Source: an uncultured Spirochaetales bacterium
GTDB taxonomy: Bacteria > Spirochaetota > Spirochaetia > Sphaerochaetales > Sphaerochaetaceae
Direction of reading: 5' to 3'
Assembly: GCA_949297785.1 (NCBI GenBank)
Contig: CASFTW010000009.1
Span: 1 to 64,000 of the forward strand
Length of the DNA stretch: 64,000 bases
The translations under genes were made by a program, and so were the position numbers. The notes beneath the pieces were generated by a model. That model did not search any database. It was not told where the DNA came from and worked only from the letters and a program-made list of their open reading frames with translations. Shown here in pieces: positions 32,591 to 42,235 of this stretch. The number at the start of each line of letters is the position of its first letter. Within the stretch, counting starts at the first letter, position 1.

Positions 32591-33510
32591 TATACCTTCT
32601 CCCTCTCGTTCTTGCCGAGAATTCCATCCGGCTTTACAAGCAGGATGATGATCAGAGCCGCAAAGGCTATTGTATCCCTCAGTGCGCTGGGAATACCCAG
32701 AAGCGGTGCACCTATCGATTCAAGTATGCCAAGAAGCAGTCCGCCGAGCATGGCTCCCTGAATGTTGCCGATGCCTCCGATGACGGCTGCGACGAAGGCC
32801 TTCAGGCCTGTCATTGTGCCCATCGAGGCGTAAACGCGGAAATCGAAAGCCGCAAGGATACCGCCTACCGCGGCAAGCGCGCTTCCCACTGCGAATGTGA
32901 GGGATATCACCTTGTTGACATCGATGCCCATCAGCTCGCTTGTTGACTGGTCAAGACTGGTTGCCCTCATTGCCTTGCCCATTCTGGTCTTGTTCACAAA
33001 CACTGTGAGGACGACCATCATGACAACTGAAACGAGGACTGTGAGTATCTGATGAGGAGTTATAGCTAAACCCGCAATTGAAATCGGGGTATCGTCAAAT
33101 GGATATGGGAATCTTCTGCTCTGTGCACCGAAAAGCCATGCGGCACCGTTGCTGAGAATGAAGGAAACACCGATTGCCGAAAGCAGAGGAGCCAGGCGGT
33201 TCGCGTTTCTCAGCGGCTTGTAGGCGACACGTTCGATGAACATGCCCAGCAGGGCGCAGAATGCCATGCTGAGGAGCATTGCAATGAAGAAGGCGATGAG
33301 CATCCATGCCGCATTCGTGCTTTCCCCGAGCAGGAATGTGAAAATGAACAGACCGGCATATGCGCCGACCATGAGGATGTCGCCGTGTGCGAAATTGATG
33401 AACTTCAGGATACCGTAAACCATGGTGTAACCCAGTGCGATAAGCGCATAGATGGCTCCCAGGGTTATACCGTTGAGAAGGTATTGAAGATATTGAATGA
33501 GGGTAGTCAA
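32590..33510 (-). CDS. livH: Branched-chain amino acid ABC transporter permease LivH
   Basis: A 306-residue permease with LivH hallmarks: ALIALGYTMVYGILKFINFAHGDILMVGAY near residue 21 and the EAA-like stretch RATSLDQSTSELMGIDVNKVI near 180. It forms the channel with LivM. It lies 90 bp after livK, with a hairpin between them. Confidence 0.93.
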   Translation of the reverse strand: MTTLIQYLQYLLNGITLGAIYALIALGYTMVYGILKFINFAHGDILMVGAYAGLFIFTFLLGESTNAAWMLIAFFIAMLLSMAFCALLGMFIERVAYKPLRNANRLAPLLSAIGVSFILSNGAAWLFGAQSRRFPYPFDDTPISIAGLAITPHQILTVLVSVVMMVVLTVFVNKTRMGKAMRATSLDQSTSELMGIDVNKVISLTFAVGSALAAVGGILAAFDFRVYASMGTMTGLKAFVAAVIGGIGNIQGAMLGGLLLGILESIGAPLLGIPSALRDTIAFAALIIILLVKPDGILGKNEREKV

Positions 33511-33544
33511 GACACTTCCTCCGCAAAAAGATTATACACTAGCA

Positions 33545-33579
33545 TAAAAGACAAAGCTGTCCCTTGAAAAGAGGACAGC
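33545..33579 (-). terminator. Intra-operon terminator between livK and livH
   Basis: GCTGTCC (33556-33562) pairs with GGACAGC (33573-33579), followed on the minus strand by TTTGTCTTTT. Partial termination here would keep the binding protein in excess over the permease, as in many binding-protein operons. Confidence 0.6.
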
Positions 33580-33599
33580 CGTTGTCACTACATTGTTTT

Positions 33600-34772
33600 T
33601 CAGTCGACCTGGACGATGTGGCCGTCTACAACCTGGAAGCTTCCCAGATAAACAGGTGTTGTTCCATCTACTTCGTAGACACCCTGTGATGCAACCATGT
33701 CACCGTTGGCGGCGAAGTTGATGATGCCGTTCGCACCGCTGAAGTCGTCAGTTGCCTTCACTTCCTGATTGATAAGATCCCTGTCTGCGGAACCTGCCCT
33801 GTCAATTGCCTGTGCGAGGATGTATGTCGCATCATATGCGTTTGTCGCAAAGCTGTCCGGCATGTCGCCGTTATAAGCAGCACTGTAAGCTTCCTGGAAA
33901 TCGGCAAGGAGTGTGCTGGCCTCGGCCTGTGCGGGACCTACATAGATGACACCGTCGGTGAAGTCACCTGCGAGGTTGTAGATCTCGGGATCGGAGAAAC
34001 CGTCTGATGAAAGGAATGGAAGATTCATGCCGAGCTGGTAAGCCTGCTCGAGAATCTGAGCATCCTCAACTGTATAGTTAGGAATGTAGATTGCTTCTGC
34101 ATCTGTGTTTGCAATAACACCGAGCTGTGTTCTGAAATCCTTGTCGCCTACCATACATGTCTCCATTGCGCTCACTGTACCGCCGAGCTCAGTGAAGATC
34201 TCCTCCACACCTGTTGCAAGGCCCTGACTGTAATCGTTCATGGCATAAAGACATGCGATGTTTCTGTAACCGAGGACCTCATAGAAGTAATGAGCAGCGA
34301 CTTCTGACTGGAGAGAATCGGAAGGAACTGTTCTGTAGACATAGTCGCCTACTGCAGTGACATCCTTGTGTGTGGCACTCGGAGAGACCATGACAATGCC
34401 GTCCTCATAGCAGCGCTGGGCAACTGCAAGAGCCGGAGATGTGAATACAGGTCCGATGATTGCACATACGTTATCTGAATAGACAAGTTTCTCATATGCT
34501 GCGATTGCACCGTCAACAGTACCGAGGCTGTTCTCTGCGATCAGTGCAAGCTGCTTGCCGTCGATACCGCCGGCCGCGTTGATCTCGTCAATAGCAAGAC
34601 GGGCAGCATTTGAACATCTGATACCATAGTTGGCATTGTCTCCTGTGAGAGGTCCGATGAAACCGATTGTGTAAGTATCGCTGGATGCGCTTGTTGATTC
34701 GGAACCGCCGGCGGCGAATACACTGCACATGGCGATAAGAGCAACCAGGACTAAAGCTAAAGTTTTTCTCAT
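33600..34772 (-). CDS. livK: Branched-chain amino acid ABC transporter substrate-binding protein LivK
   Basis: The 390-residue type I periplasmic binding protein begins with a signal peptide (MRKTLALVLVALIAMCSVFA) and then AGGSESTSAS. The Cys at residue 16 is not in a good lipobox, so signal peptidase I cleavage is likely. The mature part has IGFIGPLTGDNANYG and later ligand-binding motifs of the leucine/isoleucine/valine family. AGGAGGG lies before the ATG. Related proteins bind leucine, isoleucine, valine or other small amides, so the ligand is not certain. Confidence 0.93.
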   Translation of the reverse strand: MRKTLALVLVALIAMCSVFAAGGSESTSASSDTYTIGFIGPLTGDNANYGIRCSNAARLAIDEINAAGGIDGKQLALIAENSLGTVDGAIAAYEKLVYSDNVCAIIGPVFTSPALAVAQRCYEDGIVMVSPSATHKDVTAVGDYVYRTVPSDSLQSEVAAHYFYEVLGYRNIACLYAMNDYSQGLATGVEEIFTELGGTVSAMETCMVGDKDFRTQLGVIANTDAEAIYIPNYTVEDAQILEQAYQLGMNLPFLSSDGFSDPEIYNLAGDFTDGVIYVGPAQAEASTLLADFQEAYSAAYNGDMPDSFATNAYDATYILAQAIDRAGSADRDLINQEVKATDDFSGANGIINFAANGDMVASQGVYEVDGTTPVYLGSFQVVDGHIVQVD

Positions 34773-35140
34773 TTTTTGTTTGCCCTCCTGTAAGTCAAAC
34801 TAATTGATTTGTCTTATACAACCTTTTGTATATTGTTGCAATATTCATTCACCATAAAACAAAAGAAATTTTTACATTCGTTTTCTTTTCTCTGGTAACA
34901 GAAGGAAATGACAGTGAGAAAACGCACATTTTTCACATAAGGTCAATTTTCCGGAAAATATAACGGCCCCGGTTTCAGAACAAAACCAGATCTGCTATAA
35001 ACGCACACAGTGAACAGGAGTTAGTGAAAATGCTGGCAGTTGACTCTCCATAATTCTAATGTTTATTTTTTAAACAATAGTTCTATGCAAGTCTCTCACT
35101 ATGATGCTCATTTTGGCATAGGCAGTCTGAGGGGGCTTCT
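34773..35140. other. Intergenic region upstream of livK, no gene seen
   Basis: An AT-rich stretch that holds the livK 5' region. A lone TTGTTGC at about 34833-34839 is not a convincing tandem operator. A GAGGGGGC Shine-Dalgarno for the Abi fragment ends it. No hairpin or small gene is convincing. Confidence 0.4.
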
Positions 35141-35260
35141 ATGAGGAAGCTCCCCTATTTTAAACCTTTCCTCACATTTGAAGAACAAGCCAGACTGCTG
35201 GAAGAAAGAGGCCTTCTTGTCACCACTGATGAGAACAGAAAGCTCCTTGCTATTTCCTCA
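35141..35260 (+). pseudogene. Remnant of an Abi_2 family abortive-infection gene
   Basis: The first 25 or so residues (FKPFLTFEEQARLLEERGLLVTTDENRKLLAIS) match the N-terminus of Abi_2/AbiD-F proteins (K-P-x-L-T-F-E-E-Q-x-x-L-L-x-x-R-G-L). The expected N-Y-Y-R-x-S-G-Y motif and the remaining 250 residues are missing. The frame continues to 35452 as non-homologous sequence that overlaps proC. ATG 35141 has GAGGGGGC before it. This is a decayed phage-defence gene. Confidence 0.5.
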
Positions 35261-35420
35261 GGAGTGACAAACCGCAAGATCACAGTTTTAAGACTTTGTG
35301 AAAAACCATTGACTCATATCCATGTGTTCATATATCAGTTACTTTCCTCAGATTTCTGTTTTCATCTTTATACAAAAACCGAAATTTGCTATTCTGCTGT
35401 AAAAGCAACGGAGGATACTC

Positions 35421-36221
35421 ATGATTACAGTTTCCATCATCGGATGCGGTAATATGGGAGGTGGAATAATCACGGCGCTCAAGGAGAGCGGCGGCTATTC
35501 CCTCACCGTATATGACAGCGACAGGGAAAAGGCCGAGAAATTCAACCTCAATACAGCCCCCACCCTTGAGGCCGCACTTGAAAAATCCGATGTGATCATA
35601 CTTGCGGTCAAACCCCAGATAATAAGCGAGCTGTACGACACTCTCAGCGAATACAAGCACAAGAGTTTCATCTCGATTCTCGCAGGCGTTCCGCTTGAGG
35701 TTCTGGACTACAAGATCGGATGCGACAATCTCGCACGTTTCATGCCCAATCTCGCGGCAAGATCCAGAAAGGCAGTGACCGCAATCGCATACAGCAGTGA
35801 ATGCAGCGAGGATTTCAGGAAGACAGCATTCGGCATCGCTTCAGCTTTCGGAAGCGCATTCATCCTGAAGGAAAGTCTCTTCCCTGCTTTCATAGGCCTT
35901 TCAGGCTCGGCAATCGCATATGTATTCCAGTTCATACACTCTCTTGCAATGGGTGCGGTTGAGAAAGGAATCCCGTACAGCCGTGCGGTTGAGATAGCCG
36001 CGGATACGATGGAGAGCGCATACAGCCTTCTGAAGGATTCGGGAAAGAATCCCGTTGAACTGGCGACAATGGTCTGCTCTGCCGGAGGAACGACCATCGC
36101 AGGCATGAACGCACTGAGCGAGAACGGATTCGACAACGCCTGCATCAAGGCGGTATGTGCCGCTACCGATAAAAGCATAGAATTAGAGAAAAACGCTTTG
36201 GAGAATAAAGAAGATGATTGA
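35421..36221 (+). CDS. proC: Pyrroline-5-carboxylate reductase
   Basis: ProC makes proline from 1-pyrroline-5-carboxylate with NAD(P)H. The 266-residue protein begins MITVSIIGCGNMGGGI (Rossmann GxGNMG). It ends with the family motif region (GLSGSAIAYVFQFI...ATMVCSAGGTTIAGMNALSENGF). GGAGG lies before the ATG. It overlaps serS by 8 bp, and serS overlaps pncB, so the three form one operon. Confidence 0.94.
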   Translation: MITVSIIGCGNMGGGIITALKESGGYSLTVYDSDREKAEKFNLNTAPTLEAALEKSDVIILAVKPQIISELYDTLSEYKHKSFISILAGVPLEVLDYKIGCDNLARFMPNLAARSRKAVTAIAYSSECSEDFRKTAFGIASAFGSAFILKESLFPAFIGLSGSAIAYVFQFIHSLAMGAVEKGIPYSRAVEIAADTMESAYSLLKDSGKNPVELATMVCSAGGTTIAGMNALSENGFDNACIKAVCAATDKSIELEKNALENKEDD

Positions 36222-37494
36222 CATCAAAGAACTGAAAACACGCTATGAAGAGATCAGGAAGAACATTCAGGACCGCTACATGAATGTCGATCTCGACAAG
36301 ATCATTGCCGATCAGGAGAAGCGCGCCGCCCTCCTGCTTGAGGTTGAGGAGCTCAGGGCAAAGAGAAATGAGAATGCCTCAAAGATGAAAGGCAAGCTTG
36401 ATCCTGAAGCAAGGCAGGCTCTCATTGCAGAAGGCAAGGCACTCAAGGAGACTCTTGCACAGAAAGAGGCTGAATTCAATGAGATAGATGCCGTCTTCAG
36501 CCAGGAGGCAAGGACGATCCCCAACTACGTGCATCCTGATGCACCCGTGGGAAAGGAAGACAAGGACAGCCTTGCCATAAAGTTTCATCTCGAGCCGAAG
36601 AAATTCCCGTTCAAGGCAAAGGATCACGTACAGCTCGGCGAGGAGCTTGACATACTTGACTTCGACAGCGGTGCAAAAGTTGCCGGCCAGAAGTTCTATT
36701 ACATAAAAAACCAGCTCGTAATCCTGCAGATGGCCCTTGAACGCTATGCGATGGACATCGTGGTGAAGCACGGTTTCACACCGTTCATCACACCGGATAT
36801 CGCAAAGGAGGAGATCCTTGCCGGCATCGGCTTCAACCCGAGGGGAGAAGAATCAAACATCTATACCCTTGAAGGGACGGGAACCTGTCTTGTGGGAACG
36901 GCGGAGATCACGCTTGGCGGCTATTACCAGAACACAATTCTCGACAAAGCCGATCTGCCGATCAGGATGACAGGACTTTCACACTGCTTCAGAAGGGAAG
37001 CCGGCGGCGCAGGACAGTATTCAAAAGGACTCTACAGAGTGCATCAGTTCAGCAAGCTTGAGATGTTCATCTACTGCCTGCCGGAAGAAAGCGAGAAATA
37101 CCATCAGGAAATTCTCTCCATCGAGGAGGAGATTTTCTCCGGACTCGGTCTTGCCTACCGCATCGTCGATACGGCAACCGGCGATCTCGGTGCACCTGCA
37201 TACCGCAAATTCGATATCGAGGCATGGATGCCGGGACGTGGGGAAGAAGGAGAATACGGAGAGGTCACAAGCACAAGCAACTGCACAGACTACCAGGCAC
37301 GCTCCCTCAACATCCGCTACAGGGATGATGACGGCAAGATCAGATTCGTGCACATGCTCAACGGAACGGCTGTCGCCCTTTCAAGAGCGATCGTTGCCAT
37401 CATGGAAAACTACCAGAATGAGGACGGCAGCATAAGCATCCCGCCTGCCCTTGTTCCTTATACAGGTTTTGACAAGATAACAAAGAGGAAATGA
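36214..37494 (+). CDS. serS: Serine--tRNA ligase
   Basis: The 426-residue class II synthetase has an N-terminal coiled-coil arm (about 25-105) that contacts tRNA-Ser, and a catalytic core. Motif 2 is F-R-R-E-A-G-G-A-G, with motif 3 near the end (LNGTAVALSRAIVAIMENYQNEDGSI). The length is normal. It is the second gene of proC-serS-pncB. Confidence 0.96.
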   Translation: MIDIKELKTRYEEIRKNIQDRYMNVDLDKIIADQEKRAALLLEVEELRAKRNENASKMKGKLDPEARQALIAEGKALKETLAQKEAEFNEIDAVFSQEARTIPNYVHPDAPVGKEDKDSLAIKFHLEPKKFPFKAKDHVQLGEELDILDFDSGAKVAGQKFYYIKNQLVILQMALERYAMDIVVKHGFTPFITPDIAKEEILAGIGFNPRGEESNIYTLEGTGTCLVGTAEITLGGYYQNTILDKADLPIRMTGLSHCFRREAGGAGQYSKGLYRVHQFSKLEMFIYCLPEESEKYHQEILSIEEEIFSGLGLAYRIVDTATGDLGAPAYRKFDIEAWMPGRGEEGEYGEVTSTSNCTDYQARSLNIRYRDDDGKIRFVHMLNGTAVALSRAIVAIMENYQNEDGSISIPPALVPYTGFDKITKRK

Positions 37495-38933
37495 ATATGA
37501 CTTCAGCACTGATCACCGACTTTTATGAACTGACTATGATGCAGGGTTACTTTCTCAAGAAACACAACCCGAAAGTGGTATTTGATGTTTTCTACCGCAC
37601 AAACCCGTTCAGCGGCGGCTATACGGTATTCACAGGTCTGGAAGAGGTGATCGACAAGCTGGAGAACTTCGCCTTCTCTGAAGACGATATCCGGTATCTC
37701 AGAAGTCTGAACACCTTTGATGAAAGCTTCCTCGAGTATCTTTCCTCTTACCGCTTTTCAGGAAACATCTATGCCTTCGATGAAGGCACAACCGCTTTCC
37801 CGGGGGAGCCACTCGTAAGAGTCGAATCCTCCCTGATGGATGCCCAGCTGATTGAATCCTTCATCCTCAACACGCTCAACTTCCAGACTCTCATTGCAAC
37901 AAAGGCAATGAGAATGACTTATGCGACAAGGGGAAAAGGTGCGATCATGGAATTCGGACTGCGCCGTGCACAGGGTGAGAACGGTGCCCATGCGGCAAGC
38001 CGCGCCTCCTTCATCGGGGGAACCAAGGTGACAAGCAACACATATGTGGGAAAGAAATACGGCATACCGGTATCCGGCACGATGGCTCACTCCTGGATCA
38101 TGTCATTTGACAGCGAGGAGGAGGCTTTCCGTGAATTCGCAGCCATCTATCCTGACAATGCAGTTCTGCTCATCGACACTTATGACACGCTCGGCTCCGG
38201 CATTGAGGCCGCAATAAAGATCGGTCTTGAACAGAAAGCAAAGGGAAAGAAGATCGGTGTCAGGATAGACTCAGGGGACCTCAGCTATCTGCCGCGCGTG
38301 ATCCGCGACCGTCTTGACAAGGCTGGCCTTGAAGATGCCACCATCTGCATCTCAAACGACCTTACGGAAGAGATCATCTCCACCCTCGTCAATGACGGTG
38401 TGCCGATAGACAGCTGGGGGATCGGAACCCATCTTGTGACAGGAGGAAGCCAGGCATCGCTGAACGGTGTATACAAGCTTGCCGCAAAAGAGGAGAACGG
38501 CGAATTTGTCCCCACTCTCAAGCTGTCAAACAGCTCGGAGAAGACGACAAACCCGGGCATCAAGCAGGTATACCGTTTCTTTGACGAGCATGACAATGCC
38601 CTTGCCGATCTCATAACGCTTGATGACGAGACAGTTGATGAAAGCGTGAACCACACATTCTTCCACCCCTTCTCTCTCGGGGACTTCTTCGTAATGAAGA
38701 AAGGGGCATACAAATACGCAAAGCCCCTGCTCTCCCTCAAGATGAAAGACGGAAAGAGAGTAAGTCCGGCAAGGGAGCTTGGGGAAATACAGAGCTTTGC
38801 GGCTGACAGCTTCGCCCATTTCCACAAAAGCTACAAAAGACAGATCAACCCGCACATTTACAAAGTGTCGCTTTCCAGAAAGCTGAAAGATCTCAAGCTT
38901 GACCTCATGCTGAAGGCCAGAGGCGAGAACTGA
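37491..38933 (+). CDS. pncB: Nicotinate phosphoribosyltransferase
   Basis: PncB makes nicotinate mononucleotide for NAD salvage. The 480-residue protein begins TSALITDFYELTMMQGYFLK and has EFGLRRAQGENGAHAASRASFIGGTKVTSN. The phosphoribosyl site lies in GVRIDSGDLSYL and the GIGTHLVTG loop. It overlaps serS by 4 bp. A strong terminator follows. Confidence 0.95.
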   Translation: MNMTSALITDFYELTMMQGYFLKKHNPKVVFDVFYRTNPFSGGYTVFTGLEEVIDKLENFAFSEDDIRYLRSLNTFDESFLEYLSSYRFSGNIYAFDEGTTAFPGEPLVRVESSLMDAQLIESFILNTLNFQTLIATKAMRMTYATRGKGAIMEFGLRRAQGENGAHAASRASFIGGTKVTSNTYVGKKYGIPVSGTMAHSWIMSFDSEEEAFREFAAIYPDNAVLLIDTYDTLGSGIEAAIKIGLEQKAKGKKIGVRIDSGDLSYLPRVIRDRLDKAGLEDATICISNDLTEEIISTLVNDGVPIDSWGIGTHLVTGGSQASLNGVYKLAAKEENGEFVPTLKLSNSSEKTTNPGIKQVYRFFDEHDNALADLITLDDETVDESVNHTFFHPFSLGDFFVMKKGAYKYAKPLLSLKMKDGKRVSPARELGEIQSFAADSFAHFHKSYKRQINPHIYKVSLSRKLKDLKLDLMLKARGEN

Positions 38934-38940
38934 GGAAAAA

Positions 38941-38975
38941 CTGCCGCATCCGCGTGATGCGGTTTTTCATTTTTG
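38941..38975 (+). terminator. pncB terminator
   Basis: CCGCATC and GATGCGG form the stem around CGCGT, followed by TTTTTCATTTTT. Confidence 0.85.
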
Positions 38976-39044
38976 CACACCGCATGCAGTTTTTTCTTGA
39001 CGGGCGGAGGCTGACGTTGTTCACTGTAAGAGAAAGGAGCAGCT

Positions 39045-39320
39045 ATGAAAGCATATGACGATGATGATTTCTTCATCAATGACAGAGACGAAGATGACGA
39101 CACTCTGGACAGTCTGATCGATGAGGAATACAACACTTTCAATCCATCCGAGTTCGATGCCGAGGATGACGATGCCCAGTGGTATGACGACGAAGATGAA
39201 GATGAGGACCTTGAGTCTCAGGGGTACTCCATCGAAGATGAGGATGATGATTTCTATGATGAGGATGAAGAAGATCAGTATCAGGACGAACCTGACGAGA
39301 TTTTCGACATAGATTTCTGA
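39045..39320 (+). CDS. Extremely acidic small protein
   Basis: Of 91 residues, about 47 are Asp or Glu, with only Lys2 and one Arg as basic residues. About sixteen Tyr, Phe or Trp are spread evenly among them. AGGAG lies before the ATG. No signal peptide or known domain was recognised. The composition suits a nucleic-acid mimic, a metal or polycation binder, or a disordered RNA-polymerase-delta-like tail, but none can be claimed. It lies alone between the pncB terminator and the ABC transporter promoter. Confidence 0.75.
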   Translation: MKAYDDDDFFINDRDEDDDTLDSLIDEEYNTFNPSEFDAEDDDAQWYDDEDEDEDLESQGYSIEDEDDDFYDEDEEDQYQDEPDEIFDIDF

Positions 39321-39361
39321 AATATTCATTAATTTTGTATTAATATTCACTTCTTTGCATA

Positions 39362-39391
39362 TTGCTCATAAATATTGCTTCGTGGTATATT
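39362..39391 (+). promoter_or_regulatory. Promoter of the PF04392-type ABC transporter operon
   Basis: TTGCTC (39362-39367), an 18-bp spacer and TATATT (39386-39391) lie about 40 bp before ATG 39432. Confidence 0.5.
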
Positions 39392-39431
39392 CTCCACATA
39401 TTCCATCGCAGGAATTACAAGGAGGTACATC

Positions 39432-40439
39432 ATGAAGAAACTGGCTCTCACCGTTCTTCTCATTCTTTCAGCACTCACATTCGTTTTTGCAGGCGGCAGC
39501 AGTGAAAGCGCAGCGGCAGATGACGGTGCAATCAAAATCGGCATTTCAAAACTCATGGCCCACCCCGCACTTGATGCGACAGAACAGGGTTGTATGGATT
39601 ATCTGAACTCAACAGGACTCAATGTCGTCTTCGAGAATCAGAATGCAAACGGAGACATCTCCACTTCCGCATCCATAGCACAGCAGTTCAGAAGTTCAGG
39701 CTGTGATGTCGTGCTCGGTATCGCAACGACAACCGCACAGGCACTTGCAAACGTATTCACAGATATTCCCGTGGTATTCGCAGCTGTCACTGATCCCGTA
39801 GATGCAGGACTTGTACCTTCAATGGAAGGCAGCAGCGATACAAATGTATGCGGCGTTTCCGATATGAATCCGGTTGAGGAGCAGATCAGGCTTCTTGTCG
39901 ACATCACGGGTGCAAAGACAATCGGCAACATCTATGCATCGGGAGAGGCCAACGGTGTCACTCTCATGGAACAGGCAAAGGCCGCATGCGAGGCCATCGG
40001 TGTCGGTTTCGTGGAGGTTGCAATCTCCAACTCATCAGAAGTAAGGCAGGCAGCACAGTCCATCATTGACAGGGTCGATGCCATCTATATCGCAACAGAC
40101 AATGCCGTTATTTCGGCTCTTCCTGCAGTGGATGCAGTCTGTTCAGATGCCGGCAAGCCCCTCATGTCGGCAGATCCGACAGCAATGGACGGCCTTGACT
40201 GCATGATCGGCTGGGGCTTCGACTACTACAGTCTCGGCACCGCAACAGGCGAAATGATCGAGAAGATCATCAACGGCGTCGAGCCGGGACCGCTTGGCAC
40301 GGTTATTCTTGAGGACCCGGCAGATTTCGAACTCTGGTTCAACCTCGACACCGCAGCTGAACTGGGTATCGAAATCCCGCAGAATTACCTCGACATGGCA
40401 AGCGTCATCATTGAAAACGGCGTGGAAGTCGAACTGTAA
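39432..40439 (+). CDS. ABC transporter substrate-binding protein, PF04392 (TrpX-type)
   Basis: The 335-residue protein starts MKKLALTVLLILSALTFVFA with a signal peptide, then GGSSESAAA. The mature domain (KIGISKLMAHPALDATEQGCMDYL, GIATTTAQALANVF, PVVFAAVTDPVDAGLV) is the ABC_sub_bind family. A member in streptococci binds tryptophan, but others may take different ligands. ATG 39432 follows AAGGAGGTACATC. The permease and ATPase genes follow. Confidence 0.9.
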   Translation: MKKLALTVLLILSALTFVFAGGSSESAAADDGAIKIGISKLMAHPALDATEQGCMDYLNSTGLNVVFENQNANGDISTSASIAQQFRSSGCDVVLGIATTTAQALANVFTDIPVVFAAVTDPVDAGLVPSMEGSSDTNVCGVSDMNPVEEQIRLLVDITGAKTIGNIYASGEANGVTLMEQAKAACEAIGVGFVEVAISNSSEVRQAAQSIIDRVDAIYIATDNAVISALPAVDAVCSDAGKPLMSADPTAMDGLDCMIGWGFDYYSLGTATGEMIEKIINGVEPGPLGTVILEDPADFELWFNLDTAAELGIEIPQNYLDMASVIIENGVEVEL

Positions 40440-40506
40440 TAATAAAACTAAATAACATCATAATGGAGGAGGTTTCTCCTCCATTTGGTGCATAAAGGCA
40501 GTAATT

Positions 40507-41439
40507 ATGATAGAAGGTATTTTCGTAGAAGGTTTGATCTTTTCCGTAATGGCGCTGGGAATCCTCATAAGCTACAGGATTCTGGACATTGCGGATCTGA
40601 CATGCGACGGCTCCGTCGCGACAGGCGCAGCCGTTGCTGCGATATGCATCACGAACGGCTGGTCCATACCGGCGGCGATGGCGCTGGCATTCATCGCAGG
40701 TGTGCTGTGCGGACTGTGTACGGCGGCAATTCACAATCACCTGCATATTCCCGGACTTCTTGCAGGTATTCTCACAATGACGATGCTCTATTCAGTCAAC
40801 CTGAGAATACTGGGAAACAAGGCAAATGTTCCTCTCGTAAGAGTCGACACAATGTATGACTTTTTCCATCAGGTTTTTGCCTTCATGCCGCAGGCCTTCG
40901 CATCCCTTGCAGGAACCCTTCTTATGGTGCTTGTCGTCAAGGTCATCTTCGACCTTTTCTTCCGCTGTGACATGGGTGTCGCAATCGGTGCACTGGGCGG
41001 CAATGAGCAGGTTGTAATAAGCCTGGGCATGAACGTTTCAACGCTCAAATACATCGGACTCGGCCTTTCAAACGGTCTGATTGCACTCTCAGGTGCAATG
41101 CTGGCACAGTACCAGGGTTTTGCCGATGCGAACCTCGGACAGGGAATGGTCGTTCAGGGACTTGCGGCGATCATGCTCGGCGAATTCCTCTTCAGGAGCA
41201 ACAGGATATCGCTGATCACACTGCGCGTCATCCTGGGATCCATAATCTACAAGGGTCTCATGTTCCTCGGTCGCCGTTACGGCTACCTTGTCGGAATCAC
41301 ACCGAACGATTTCAAGCTTCTCACAGGACTCCTGGTCATCATCTCACTCATCGTTGCATCAACAAGAACCAGGATGGCTGAGGACAAGGCGAGAAAAGAA
41401 GCGGTTGCCCGTGTAATGGAGGATAAGAAAAATGCTTGA
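40507..41439 (+). CDS. ABC transporter permease of the PF04392-type system
   Basis: A 310-residue membrane protein of the BPD_transp_2 (LivH/rbsC-like) group, with eight or so hydrophobic segments and an ILDIADLTCDGSVATGAAVAA stretch typical of this subfamily. Its stop overlaps the ATPase gene by 8 bp. The hairpin-like stretch at 40460-40490 may modulate read-through from the binding-protein gene. Confidence 0.9.
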   Translation: MIEGIFVEGLIFSVMALGILISYRILDIADLTCDGSVATGAAVAAICITNGWSIPAAMALAFIAGVLCGLCTAAIHNHLHIPGLLAGILTMTMLYSVNLRILGNKANVPLVRVDTMYDFFHQVFAFMPQAFASLAGTLLMVLVVKVIFDLFFRCDMGVAIGALGGNEQVVISLGMNVSTLKYIGLGLSNGLIALSGAMLAQYQGFADANLGQGMVVQGLAAIMLGEFLFRSNRISLITLRVILGSIIYKGLMFLGRRYGYLVGITPNDFKLLTGLLVIISLIVASTRTRMAEDKARKEAVARVMEDKKNA

Positions 41440-42226
41440 CATCAGACATGTGACGAAAGTCTTCTTCCCGGGAACCGTCAATGAAAAGGTTGCCCTTCAG
41501 GATATAAACCTGCATATAAATGAAGGTGATGTTGTATGCGTGATCGGTTCGAACGGAAGCGGAAAGTCCACCCTTTTCAACATGATCGCCGGAACCTTCC
41601 CCGTTACCGCGGGAACAATAACACTTGACGGCAAGGACATCACGAAAGCCCCTGAGTACAAGAGGGCATTCGAAATCGGCCGTATCTTCCAGGACCCGAC
41701 AAAAGGCACCAGTGCCAACATGTCGATTCAGGACAACATGGCACTCTCCCTCAAAAAAGGCATGAGAGGACTGAAATATTCGCTCAATCAGGAAAAGAAG
41801 AACTTCTTCCGCCAGATTCTCGAACCGGTTGGACTTCAGGACAGGCTTGAAGACAACGTAGGTCTTCTCTCCGGTGGCCAGAGGCAGGCTCTGACTCTGA
41901 TCATGGCATGCATGTCCCATCCCAAGCTTCTGCTGCTTGACGAACATACAGCGGCACTCGATCCCGCAAATGCCAGAATCGTAATGGAGCTTACGGAAAA
42001 ATACATTGCACAGGAAAAGTTCACTGCAATGATGATCACCCACAACATGCAGTTCGCAATCGAGTTCGGAAACAGGCTCATCATGATGGATGAGGGAAAG
42101 ATAATCCTCGAAGCCAGCGGAGATGAGAAGAAGAACCTCACCGTTCCCGATCTCATAGCCCGTTTCAGGGAAATAAGGAACAAGGACTTCACTGATGATG
42201 AAGGCCTTCTCACCGAAGGAAACTGA
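41432..42226 (+). CDS. ABC transporter ATPase of the PF04392-type system
   Basis: The 264-residue ATPase has Walker A G-S-N-G-S-G-K-S-T, signature L-S-G-G-Q-R-Q-A and Walker B L-L-L-L-D-E-H, with His after Glu where most ABC proteins have Pro. That DEH variant is usual in this subfamily. It is the last gene of the three-gene operon and is followed by a terminator. Confidence 0.92.
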   Translation: MLDIRHVTKVFFPGTVNEKVALQDINLHINEGDVVCVIGSNGSGKSTLFNMIAGTFPVTAGTITLDGKDITKAPEYKRAFEIGRIFQDPTKGTSANMSIQDNMALSLKKGMRGLKYSLNQEKKNFFRQILEPVGLQDRLEDNVGLLSGGQRQALTLIMACMSHPKLLLLDEHTAALDPANARIVMELTEKYIAQEKFTAMMITHNMQFAIEFGNRLIMMDEGKIILEASGDEKKNLTVPDLIARFREIRNKDFTDDEGLLTEGN

Positions 42227-42235
42227 CAGAGGAAA

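Noticed and set aside
34828-34845. Possible fourth TTGTTGC operator upstream of livK
   Set aside because: Only one TTGTTGC unit is present. The second half does not match and no -35 lies at the right distance.
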